A DNA stretch of 64,000 nt. It comes from Hippophae tibetana. Lineage: Eukaryota > Streptophyta > Magnoliopsida > Rosales > Elaeagnaceae. The notes under the pieces are model-generated. The model worked only from the letters and a program-made list of their open reading frames with translations, did no database searches and was not told the origin of the DNA. Both the position numbers and the translations under genes were made by a program. The stretch is from assembly GCA_037013495.1 (NCBI GenBank), contig CM072806.1:22271501-22335500 (forward strand), read 5' to 3'. Shown here piece after piece: positions 23,401-33,952 of this stretch (within the stretch, counting starts at the first letter, position 1; the number at the start of each line of letters is the position of its first letter).

Positions 23401-26400
23401 CACTTCTCGTTTAAGATACTTGTCTGACTTATTTTGGTATAGCATCCTGCGGTGCTCTCTTGATGAATTCTCCTCTGATGAACCTCCAGAACAAATATAT
23501 CAGCATGAGGACTCTTGTGACATGGAAAGTCATTCAAATGTAAGCAATAATTTCTTTGTTGCAACTCTTCTTTGCAATCTCTCATTTTTATCTTCAAAAT
23601 GTCAATAGAAACAATCTCTCTCATATGGTTCTCTTGTAAACAACACATTCGTCGTCTGCTGACTTAATTGCACGTGATGTTATTTTGTATAGGACCAAAT
23701 TTCTTTGTCAGTCAGCACAAATGAAATTTCTACTGCACCAGATAATGTGACATCTGATATTTCTTCTGGAGGTGTTGACGTACCAGTTACTAGAAGTTGC
23801 AAATCCTCAAAAGCTGGAGAGAAAGCACCAATAGAAATCATTAAATTTTGGAAAGAAAATGGTTTTACTAGGTGACTAGTTCTTTTCTGCTGATTGTTAA
23901 AATTCAGCAATTAGTTTATTACAATTTCCTCATCTAGGTAGCTAGTATTATTCATTCTTATTTATAGTAAAAAATAACGATTTATTGAAATATGCTGTAC
24001 AGCTTAGTTGTTGCTGCACCAGAACTGGATCCATGGCGGTTAGCTAAAGATCTCTTACCACTTCTGGCTAATTCAGCTCCTTTTGCTATCTATCACCAGT
24101 ATCTTCAGGTTATTATCTTTACCTATATTTCCACATTGCAATCTTGTAGACCGTAATTTAATGGCACATTATTTATTTCATATTGGGTTGAGGAATCACT
24201 GCCTTTTTTTTTACATCTTCTTTTCTGCTCTACATTCTTTCCGTGGTTGAGTACTAACTTGAATTTCTGTAATATTTTAATTTTAGCCTCTAGCTATATG
24301 CATGCATAATCTACAGCGTGAGAAAATGGCAATTGGCTTACAGATTTCGGAACCTTGGTTACGTGAATATCAGGTTTGATTCCTTATACTTTACTAGGAT
24401 TGTGTTGGCTATTGTGTAATGCACTGAGCTGAAGACTGTCATTCATTGTTTTTATTCGTGGCAATGCTTGCATGGAGAGGAAAAAAAATGAAATATTGAA
24501 AGGGAACTAAAAGACGGAACCTGGTGCAGTCAATGGAAATGTTGCATGAGGGGTTTCAGTGTACTAGAGGTACCCCATTTTTGTTTTGGTACCTCAACTG
24601 CTGATTACCTTGTTGAGAAACAAATATAGTAGAGGAGGATGGAAAAGTGGAAGAAAGTAATTCTTATTTCATTGATAATTATTAGAGAATATATTAGACA
24701 ATACAGTTGCTTGTTTCTAGGAAAACTATGACATCAAAACCCTATTGACACAAAACCGCTAAAAAATAAATAAGGTAACCATAATATTCTATTCTTATTA
24801 CTCCTAAACTAATAAGGAAACTCAATATTTTAGATTATTTCCAAGACCCCCTCTAGCTAGACACAAACAATATCTATTTTTAGCTTAAACAAATATATGA
24901 CCTTAAATATAATAAACACACTAAAAGTAATAAAATGACAAATATCCCACTACAGATGATTGAGCAGAGTCACGCATGAGTGGTTTTTTGTCTAGTCTAG
25001 CCTTGGAACCACACACTAGTATTTTCTTGTTCAAGACAATCACCGATAAATAATTGAATTAATAGTCAGAGTATAGTAGATAGTTGATAACTCTTAGGTT
25101 GAGACAGAAGACAAAGTAAAGACCAATATAGTTAATAGAAACAATATGGAATTCTTCATGGAATATATCACAATAGGTAAAATGATGCATATAATGCAAC
25201 ATGAAGTTTTCATGCATGTCCATAAAACTAGTAATAATAAACAGTATTATATAGTGGGGATATTTTGCTTAAAAAAACAGATATATTTGTGCTTCCTTGC
25301 TTCTAGAACCGAGTGGAGTGTACATTCTAACTAATGTATGCTCATAACATAAAATATACAATACTAGTCATAAATAAACATATTATGTAATATCCATATG
25401 TATTGATTAACTCCAAGATACATAGCGGTCAACTCCGAGGCATATGAGGAGTCCAACTTTAAGGCCTATGTGGGGACAAAATCCGAAACCTATGTACGGT
25501 TATACTTCGAGATATATATGGTATATGTATTGGTCAACTCTGAGATACATGGGGTTAATTTTGAGTCATATTCGAAAACCTAATGAATGGACAAACTCTT
25601 GATATATGTGTAAATTTGTATCTGTGATCCTTGTAAAAATTTGTCTATTACAACTAGTATCCCCAAGGTACCAAATTCCGTAAGACTAAAGTAATACTCT
25701 CCACAAAAAATAATTTTATGAGTCATGCATAAGATCACAGATGCCTTGTATATTTTAAAAATTTCATCACATATCGTAAAATTATGTGTACCAGTATAAA
25801 AGTCAACATCATATATTAAATCATAAAAAAGTACACAATCTTCCACAAAATTAATTAATTAAAGATGTCATCGGGTTTCACAGTTTTTGAACACATGGAT
25901 ATGCATGTCAATTTATAAAAATAATGCATGAAGTAAAAATAGAGTAATCCTTTACTTGAAAATATGCTCGTCCGTAGCCCTAATCTTATTGTTGACTCTT
26001 TTTCCTTTTTAATAAGAACTAACACAATTTATTTATTTTTTCAAGTATAGTAATATTCGTTACTAAAATACTTATTTTAAATATGAACGCTTAGAGAAAG
26101 AATTTTACTTCATCAAGTTTATCGGAATAGAAACTAATAACTTCTTGTACTAACACTTTGCTCTTTCTAACTTGATTTCCTAGATATTTTTATCCCCGAT
26201 TTGACCACTTAAAAGAGTATTGAAAACGATCATAATTTTTTTTCTAGAGAGATTAAAGAGAGAGAAATAGATGGAAAGTTTTGGTGTGAGAATGGTTGTC
26301 CTTGTAGTCCTATTTATAACAAAAATCGGTGCTCATCGGTGGCACGTTGAGCACCCAGATGAGAGTACAAAATTTCTTGCTCCTTGTTACGCTTTGTCCA

Positions 26401-29400
26401 TTCGTCGATCACTCCCCTACGGGGTTCCAACAAGCCCCCAGAGAACTTTTTGGAAAAATCCAAATTTTTTGTAATAAATTAGATTTTTATATGGAATTTT
26501 CTAACAAGTTTGATACATCTTAAAAATATTGCTCAAAATTCATTTCATAAAATTCTAATAATTAATTACAAAGGTTCAGGGTTTTGTATTATTACTCCTA
26601 AACTAATAATGAAAAACAATAATTTATAAGATGAAGTGTGTAAATAATCACTTTGTTTGGGCCAAATGTGTTGCTTAGTCTCTTTGTTTAGAAAAAAATG
26701 TTTTTAAATCTCTATTTGTGAAAAAAATGTCATTGAAGTCCATTTGTTTTTGAAAAAGATCCCAGGTAAGGTCAAAGTTAACTTTTTATCCCATTTTTCA
26801 TTAAATATAATAGAATACATATGTGTTACTTGTATATTTATATTTTTCAATAGGTATATACGTAAGAAAATAATATTTAATTAAAAAAATTACCCAAGTA
26901 TTTTAAGGAAAAATTTTCTTTTAAAATTAAACGAAATTGTCAATAAATCTTAAACAAAATTTTCATTATCTAATATCCAAATCATACAATAGACATTAAA
27001 AATTTATTTTAAATTTGATCGAAAAATTTGTTAAAAAACTTGACTTATTTTTTAATTAAAAATTATTTTAGTAGATATATGTTTATCAAAAAATAAATGC
27101 ATGCATATATTACATGTGTTATTCCATTATATTTAATAAAATATTAGATAAAAAGTCAATTTTGTCATTATGTGGGACATTTTAGACAAACAAAGGGATT
27201 TAAAAACACATTTTTTAAACAAAGGGACTAAAGAACTTGACCTAATCAAAAGGATCTTCATGACCCTTTTTCTTACTTTATATTATTATTTCCAACATAC
27301 CCATGATTAATTTTTGGCACCCCATTTAGCATAATTCAACAGTAACAAAATTCAATTGGGGACTTTTTGCACATTTCTGGTACATGCAAGTTATTTGAAG
27401 AATATTTCAATCAGCACACACGAACGTAGTAACACATCATGAATAAGCATCCCTTTTTGAACTTCATTAATTGAGTTCTAGAACCCTTTTGCTGCTCTAA
27501 ATCACCATCATTAAATCAATAACATATCTTTTGAACTATAAATTGTAAAACACACGTACGTCATATGTGTTAAAGTAGTTATTTTTGTATGTTCATGTTC
27601 CTATCTCCAAATTGTTAGGGATTAGTATTTGAATTTGTTTAGCCATTGACCACGTTTATAGGAATAAATAATGTGGAGTTTGTTTTGTAAAAAGGCTTAT
27701 AAATAGCCTATGATTTATCAAATAAACAGGATCATTCTCTGAAAACTTGCATCTTGAATGTTGTAGAGACTTATCTTATTACCTTCTTTTTTGATTCATC
27801 ACTCAACACTGTGAGTGATCCAACAAGTGGTATCAGAGCCACCATCACTAGGGTTTGATTACTTTTTTATTCCTTCGTGACAATTGAAGTAAAGAAGTGA
27901 GAGTACAGAAAAAAATCAAAAAAAGGAGAGGAAAGTTAGGGATTCATGGCAATGGAGAACAACAGTTTTGTTCAGTCAGTGATTCCAAGGTTCGATGGTC
28001 ATTTCAACCACTAGGCTATGCTCATGGAGAGTTTTCTCAGATCGAAGGATTATTGGGATTTGATTGAAAACGAGATACCTGTAGCAGCAGAAGGGGCAAC
28101 AGAGTAACAACGAAAAAACATTGCAATTCTCATATTGAAAGATCTAAAGGTCAAAAACTATCTATTCCAAGCTATAGATAGAACTATTATTGAAACCATT
28201 CTCAACAAAGAGATAGCGAAGGTTATTTGGGATTTAATGAGACAAAAATATCAAGGCTCTACGAAAGTGAAATGAGCTCAACTACAGGCCCTGAGAAGGG
28301 AGTTTGAGATTCTTGGCATGAAAGAGGGTGAAAAGGTGAATGACTATTTCGTTAGAACGTTGACCATTGCAAATAAGATGAAGACACATGGAGAAAAAAT
28401 GGAGCAGAGTGTGATTATTGAGAAAATCTTGAGGTCAATGACTCTCAAGTTCAATTATGTTGTGTGCTCAATTGAAGAATATAATGATCTCTCTACTATG
28501 ACCATTAATGTACTTCAGATCAGTTTGTTCATCCACGAGCAGAGAATGCATGGATAGAAATAGGAAGAGCAGCTCTTACACATCACCAATACAAAAAAGG
28601 ATAGAAGAAGAGATGATTACAAGGTTGAAGGGAAAGGAAGGGCTCGTGGAAACTTTAGAAGAAGAGGTAGAGGCAAGGGAAGGAACCTCTTCAATAAAGC
28701 TTTTGTAGAATGCTTCAATTGCCACAAATTAGGTCACTTTCAATATGAATGTCCCAATTTGAGGAACAATGCAAACCATGCTGAGCTGGATGGAGACAAG
28801 GAGATGCTATTAATGTCATACGTCAAGATGAACCAATCAACAAAAGAAAATATGTGGTTCCTAGATTCTGGGTGCAGCAACCACGTGTGGTTCCAAAGAA
28901 TTTTTCTCAAACCTTGATGAGAGGTTTAGGCAATCTGTGAGGCTTGAAGACAATTCAAAGATGATGGTCATGGGGAAAGAAAATATCATACTTCAAGTGG
29001 GTGGCACAACTTAGGTAATTACTGATGTTTACTTTGCATTTGAGTTAAAGAATAACCTTTTGAGCGTTGGCCAACTACAAGAAAAAAGGACTTGCTATTC
29101 TAATTCAAAATGGGATATGCAATATCTATCATCGAAGGAAGGGTTAATTATGCAATCCAGAATGTCAGCAAATATGATGTTCGTTGTATTGTCTTTAGTA
29201 ATGCGCCAAACCACAACATGCTTTCAAACTGTGGCTGAAGACAACACATATCTGTGGCACTGTAGGTTTTGACATCTCAATTTCAAAGGATTGAGAACTC
29301 TTATCAACAAGAAAATGGTAAGAAGACTACCAACTCTCAGAGCTCCATCAAAAGTGTGTTCTGATTGTATGATAGGAAAACAATATCGAGAAGTAATTCC

Positions 29401-32400
29401 CAAAATAAGTATGTGGAGAACCTCACGTCTTCAATGGACCCATTAAGCCTGAATCACACAGCTATCAAAGGTACTTAATCAACTTCATTGATGATTATAG
29501 TAGGAAGACTTGGATCTATTTTCTGTCAAAAAAATCTGAGGCATTTAATGTATTTAAAAGGTTCAAAGCATCAGTTGAAAGGGAAACTGGTAATGCCATT
29601 TGTTGCCTACGCACTGATAGAGGTGGAGAATTCATCTCCTTAGAATTCAACCAATTTTGTAGCTCAAATGGAATAGCTAGGTAGCTTACCACTGCTTACA
29701 CACCCTAACAAAATGGGGTGATAGAAAGTAAAAACCGCACAATCATGAATATGGTACGCAACATGTTATTAGAGAAATAAATTCCTAAGGAATTTTGTCT
29801 GAAGTTGTCAAATGGGCGATCCATATATTAAATTGGAGTCCAACCTCAGCTATAAGGGAGGTAACACCTGAAGAAGCTTGGACTGGTAATAAACCCACTG
29901 TGCATTAGGGGTGTCCATGGTCCGGTCCGGTCCGGTCCGGTTTTGCTTAAATTTTTTTTAACCAAATCGGACCGTTCATATTACTCGGATCGGACCGGAT
30001 CGGATCGTTTGAAACGGTTTTAAGAAATAAAAACCGGATTGGACCGTTTGATTTATAAAACGGGTTGGTCCGGTTTGGTTCCTAGTTTGATCCGATTTTT
30101 TTATAATTTAATGAAGAATAATGTAAATTTTTTAATATATTATTAGACCGGTTCGGTCCGATTTGAACGGTTTAAAAGTAGTACAAACCGGACCGAACCG
30201 TTTGATTAATAAAACCATTCGGTTTGGTCCGATCCGGTTTATGGACACCCCTACTGTGCATTACTTCAGAATATTTGGATGTGTTGCTTATGTCCATATT
30301 CCAGACAGACGAAGATCAAAACTGGATGATAAGAGTGAGAGATGTGTCCTCTTGGGTGTAAGTGAGGAATAAAAAGCATACATAGTATACAATCCAGTTT
30401 CAAAGAAGGTAGTAATTAGTAGGGACGTGGTATTTGCTGAAGATGAAAAATGGGATCGAGGAAGAAGCGTTGATGAGATGAAAGCTGATGTGCTAGAGTG
30501 GGGAGATGAGGAAGAAATCAGGAATCAAGAAAACCAATTTGAAGGAGACGAAGGCATCAATTCCCCATTTGATGAATCAATTGAAGAAGGTTCTTTGAAT
30601 TCATCTGATGAAGAAGGTTCTATGAGTCTAGCTCAAGGGAGGAATAGAAGAGAACCTTTTTGGATGCAAGATTATGTGACAGGTGAAGGCTTATCAGAAG
30701 AAGATGACATTGGAAACTTAGTAATGTTCACTACCTCTGAAGATCCAGTATCCTTTGAGGAAGCTGTTAAGTGCCCGAAGTGAAGAGAAGCCATGAAATT
30801 GGAGATCAAAGCTATCGAAGATAATGAGACATGGAAGTTAACTACATTACCAGAAGGCGCAAAGAAAATAGGATGAAATGGGTGTACAAAACCAAGTTTA
30901 ATGAGAAAGGTGAGGTGGACAAATTTAAAGCTCGTCTTGTGGAAAAGGGCTACTCACAATAGCATGGTATTGACTACAATGAGGTGTTCGCATCAGTGGC
31001 CAGATGGGATACTATCAGAGTGATTCTTGCCCTTGCAGCACAAAAGGGGTGATGTGTGTATCAATTGGACGTGAAAAGTGCATTCTTGCATAGAGAATTG
31101 AATGATGTTTTGTTTGTAGATCAACCACAAGGGTTTGAAAGAAAAGGAGAACAAAAAGTTTACAAACTTAGAAGAGCCTTATACGGACTCAAGCAAGCTT
31201 CCCGAGTTTGGTATAGCAAAATTGAAGGGTACTTCATTAGAGAAGGTTTTAAGAAATGTTACTGTGAGCACACATTGTTTGTAAAAACTGAAGATGAAGG
31301 TAAGATTCTTATTGTAAGTCTTTACATAGATGATCTGATATTTACTGGAAACAATGAGAATATGTTTGTGAAATTTAAGGAGTCAATGAGGAAGGAATTT
31401 GCCATGACTGATCTTGGAAAAATGAAGTATTTCCTTGGTATAGAAGTCATACAAAATCAACATGGAATATTTATTAATCAAAAGAAGTATGTACATGAAA
31501 TATTGGAAAGGTTTGGGATGCTAAATAGCAACTCTGTAAAGAATCCAATTGTTCTAGGGTTTAGATTATCAAAGAATCAAGGAGGAGCTGCTGTAGATAC
31601 AACCATGTTTAAGCAAATGATAGGCAGCTTCATGTACCTAATTGCTACAAGGCCAGACTTGATGTATTCTATTTGTTTAATCAGTAGATATATGGAGAGT
31701 CCCACTGAATTGCAAGCTGGAAAAAGAGTCATAAGATATCTAAAAGGATCAGCTGAATTGAGAATTGCTCATAAAAGGGGTGGAGGAGAAGAATTGGTGG
31801 GGTTTGCTGATAGTGATTATGCAGGAGACATTGACGATAGAAAAGTACTTCTGGATACACCTTCATGCTTGGAACTGGAGCAGTTTCATGGTCCTAAAAA
31901 AAAACAACCAGTTGTGACCCTATCCACTACAGAGGTTGAATTCATTTCAGCAGCATACTGTGCATGTCAAGGGATTTGGTTGAGAAGAGTTCTTGAGAAA
32001 TTGGGACATATTCAAGCTAAATGTACAACAATTTATTGCGATAACAGTTTAGCCATAAAACTTTCGAGAAATCCAGTTATGCATGGGAGGAGCATACATA
32101 TAGATGTGAGATTTCATTTTTTGCATGATTTGACAAAAGAAGGAACTGTAGAACTAGTACACTACAACACACAAGAACAACTTTCTGACATTATGACAAT
32201 GCCTCTCAAATTGGAGGTGTTCTTGAAGCTGCATGATAAGCTTGGTATGTGCTCAAAGTTAGAATATACTTATTGCATCTTTGCAATTCAGTTTAAGGGA
32301 AGATATGTTAAAGTAGTTATTTTTGTATGTTCTTGTTCCTATCTCCAAATTGTTAGGGATTAGTATTTGAATTTGTCTTGTCATTGACCACGTTTATAGG

Positions 32401-33952
32401 AATAAATGACGCCGAGTTTGTTTTTTTGTTTGCTTTGTAAAAAGGCTTATAAATAGCCTTTTATTTATCAAATAAACAATATCATTCTCTGAAAACTTCA
32501 TCTTGAATGTTGCAGAGACTCACCTCTTTACCTTCTTTCACTTGAGTGATCCAACAAGCATGATTTATAAATGCAATAGCTTTTTAATTATCACTTTAAT
32601 ATAATTATTATAATATAATGTTTCTTATAACAAAATACAATAGTTATTTTTTAAAGTTTATTTACCTGCATGGAGATCAAGAGGAAGGTAATAGTCCCAA
32701 AGCGTAGTCATAGTTAGAGATGTTAAATGAGTTGTGTCATTCTATCCCATGTCCCATTTAATGTCTCTAATGGATTCATAGATTATAGTTATCACATCCT
32801 TTTTAAAGTTGTTTTTAATAGACTCATGGTTATTATAGATAATTATAATTATTATAGATAATCTTAGTTTCCTTTTTCCATTGTTTTTATAATTTGATTT
32901 GTTCCATTTATTTGTATCAACCCAACTTACTAAAAAAATAAGTGGGACAAGATGTAATGGACTTACAAAATTAGGGTGGTTGCACTATAGGCTAAGGAGA
33001 CATCCCATCTCAATTAATCACAGTGATAGTCACAGTGAAGCATCAGGTTGTGAGTCTTTTTGTTGCATCTCTTGAAGTAGAGAAACCCTCTTTGGGATTC
33101 ATCTTTAGTTGAGCTCTCCGACGAAGAATAGGGGCATCATTGCTTTCTTTGTCATTGTTACTAGCCTTCATCAACAGAGCGATAATTTCTATGGTGTTTT
33201 GGTTGCAACTTGGCTATCTTATGCAGTGGTTGGTTTTCTTTTGCTTCACCACCTCCGAAAATCGTACCAATTGATTTTTAACGTCATACAATGCCTTCAA
33301 CTCTGAACTTTGAGCTTCTATGAATCTGTGCATTGATCATCTCAAGTGGAGCTGCTGCCCATTCCCATTCCCATTTTGTGAGTTAAAAAAGCACTAGATA
33401 TCTTCTAAGACCAGGGACTCATTGGTTAACGATTCTAAAGTTTTCAAATTTGCAGCAAAAACAAGAGTAGAGTTAAAAATAAATAAATGTGTTATTTACC
33501 TCGCTCTTTATGTGTGCTGACTGAAATACCCTTAAAAAACTTGCATGTGTGAGGCACATGTAAGAATTCCCCAATTAAATCTCCATTACTGTTTAGTTTT
33601 TCCAAATGGGTAACAAAAATTAAATGAGGTACCAATTGAAAATATGGATGATTTGAGGTACCAATACAATAATTAGAGTAATTGTAGTGCACTGGACCCC
33701 AACTCATGGTATGTTGCAAATAGGCAATAGTGTTGTATAATTTATGGAGATTTAATTCTCGATGGAATCTAACTCTAAATATAAAAACTTAACATTTTAC
33801 TTTATTATTATAATTTTCTTTGGAAACACTTTTTGATGTCTTATTGTTAAAAATATATTATGCAGGTCCTTCCTTCAAGAACCCATCCATGCATGCAGAT
33901 GAGTGCATTTGGTGGCTACATTCTCAGTGGAACCAAGATCGTGAGGCAATAG
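20484..33952 (+). CDS. TRM6: tRNA (adenine-58-N1)-methyltransferase non-catalytic subunit TRM6
   Basis: Thirteen exons: 20484-20608, 20715-20851, 21057-21174, 21549-21630, 21710-21780, 21934-21975, 22239-22363, 22710-22803, 23443-23539, 23693-23871, 24003-24108, 24287-24373, 33866-33952. All junctions are GT-AG and phases agree, giving 449 aa, about the length of plant TRM6. TRM6 (Gcd10 family) partners catalytic TRM61 in the nuclear complex making m1A58 in tRNA, including initiator tRNA. Landmarks: NPRLTWDG near residue 13, [20 protein letters not shown] (about 117-136), [15 protein letters not shown] (about 164-178), the degenerate Rossmann part [20 protein letters not shown] (about 213-232), [14 protein letters not shown] (about 344-357), and the family C-terminus [20 protein letters not shown] in the last exon. 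A Glu/Asp/Ser-rich insert lies near 270-335. The start is the first ATG ahead of the conserved block. The last intron is 9,492 bases. Confidence 0.93.
24600..26639. other. unassigned, probably repeat-derived part of intron 12
   Basis: The word TATTACTCCTAAACTAATAA occurs at about 24797 and again at about 26591, which suggests repeat ends, but the surrounding sequence does not align further. A CCTATTTATAAC word near 26310 could be an LTR TATA box. No coding domain is recognisable; frames at 25146, 25580 and 26271 lack motifs. Confidence 0.4.
25405..25580. repeat. degenerate minisatellite, ~24-28-bp units
   Basis: About seven units of the pattern (G)TCAACTCCGAGGCATATG.. follow one another: TTAACTCCAAGATACAT, GTCAACTCCGAGGCATAT, TCCAACTTTAAGGCCTAT, AAAATCCGAAACCTATG, ACTTCGAGATATATATG, GTCAACTCTGAGATACAT, TTAATTTTGAGTCATAT. 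Such arrays are often found in LTR U3 regions (inference). Confidence 0.75.
26640..27275. mobile_element. non-autonomous element with long inverted repeats
   Basis: The left arm (AATAATCACTTTGTTTGGGC, then 'TTAGTCTCTTTGTTTAGAAA', 'TTTTTAAATCTCTATTTGTG', and further in 'ACTTTTTATCCCATTTTTCATTAAATATAATAGAATA' in pieces) is the reverse complement of the right arm (ending ...'GGGATTTAAAAACACATTTT', 'AAACAAAGGGACTAAAGAAC', 'TTGACCTAATCAAAAGGATC'). Arms of about 200 bases flank an AT-rich core. There is no transposase. The ends are approximate and no TSD could be assigned. Confidence 0.75.
27568..27825 (+). repeat. 5' LTR of copia 1
   Basis: 258 bases from TGTTAAAG to CAACA, with TATAAATAGCC as the likely promoter TATA box and AATAAAC shortly after it. 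The partner is 32306-32556. Confidence 0.9.
27828..27840 (+). other. primer-binding site of copia 1
   Basis: TGGTATCAGAGCC, complementary to the 3' end of initiator tRNA-Met, lies two bases after the 5' LTR, the standard plant copia arrangement. Confidence 0.92.
27946..28840 (+). pseudogene. copia 1 GAG relic
   Basis: The first ATG (27946) opens a GAG of the copia type with VIPRFDGHF, then '[16 protein letters not shown]', where the usual Trp ahead of it is a TAG stop at about 28012. Further stops follow at about 28105 (TAA) and 28274 (TGA). A long stretch, 28318-28557, reads [33 protein letters not shown]. After a frameshift the zinc knuckle C-x2-C-x4-H-x4-C (28711-28752, [14 protein letters not shown]) is intact. 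Confidence 0.88.
28850..32260 (+). pseudogene. copia 1 POL relic (PR-IN-RT-RNase H)
   Basis: Protease: [11 protein letters not shown] at about 28861, with the DSG catalytic triplet intact. Integrase: an HHCC-type zinc region ending CSDCMIGKQ near 29390, then LRTDRGGEF near 29609, with several stops. The chain is cut by a MITE between TVH and [12 protein letters not shown]. Acidic linker 30427-30780. Reverse transcriptase and RNase H: one 435-codon open stretch, 31056-32363, with [24 protein letters not shown], the catalytic box LYIDDLIF near 31320, [33 protein letters not shown] and [12 protein letters not shown]. This last part is the best-preserved reading frame of any element in the window. 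Confidence 0.92.
29897..30262. mobile_element. Mutator-type MITE with 10-bp target duplication, in copia 1
   Basis: The element proper is 29907-30252 (346 bp). Its ends are AGGGGTGTCCAT and the inverted ATGGACACCCCT. Direct duplications ACTGTGCATT flank it at 29897-29906 and 30253-30262. A 9-10-bp duplication is the hallmark of the Mutator superfamily (established knowledge). The interior is built of CCGGTCCGG and CGGACCG words and has no ORF. Its removal together with one duplication rejoins the copia frame on both sides, so it landed after the copia element. Confidence 0.92.
32306..32556 (+). repeat. 3' LTR of copia 1
   Basis: 251 bases, TGTTAAAG to CCAACA, preceded by the purine tract AAGGGAAGA. 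Relative to the 5' LTR it carries a short extra TTTTGTTTGC-type segment and lacks a few bases near the end. Confidence 0.9.
32557..33865. other. distal part of TRM6 intron 12
   Basis: No gene. The interval 33000-33330 is less AT-rich and on - gives short readable stretches between stops, as in an old transposon or gene fragment, but no family can be named. The AG before exon 13 is preceded by a T-rich tract. Confidence 0.5.

Larger units (their letters stand above)
27568..32556 (+). mobile_element. Ty1/copia LTR retrotransposon 1 (in TRM6 intron 12)
   Basis: An element of about 5 kb with both LTRs, a tRNA-Met-type primer-binding site and a polypurine tract. Its order is GAG, protease, integrase, reverse transcriptase, RNase H, as in Pseudoviridae/copia. 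It is in the same orientation as TRM6. The ORF is broken by many stops and frameshifts and by a 346-bp MITE in the integrase region, so it cannot move on its own. The LTRs differ at about twenty positions plus small indels (hand alignment), so it is not recent. No clear 5-bp target duplication could be recognised (ATATG on the left, AGCAT on the right). Confidence 0.93.
24374..33865 (+). other. TRM6 intron 12, 9.5 kb, element-filled
   Basis: The donor is TATCAG|GTTTGA and the acceptor TTATGCAG|GTCC. The other eleven introns are about 80 to 640 bases, so this one has grown by insertions: a minisatellite (25405-25580), an inverted-repeat element (26640-27275) and a whole copia element in sense orientation (27568-32556) that itself carries a MITE. 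The copia LTRs contain TATA and AATAAA words, so premature polyadenylation within the intron is possible in principle. Confidence 0.9.

Noticed and set aside
27568..32556. Copia 1 as a potentially active retrotransposon
   Set aside because: GAG and integrase have several stops and frameshifts and a MITE splits the integrase; only the 3' part is open.
33109..33306. 65-codon frame near the end of TRM6 intron 12
   Set aside because: No homologous pattern is recognisable. The less AT-rich base composition suggests an old element fragment, but I could not assign it.
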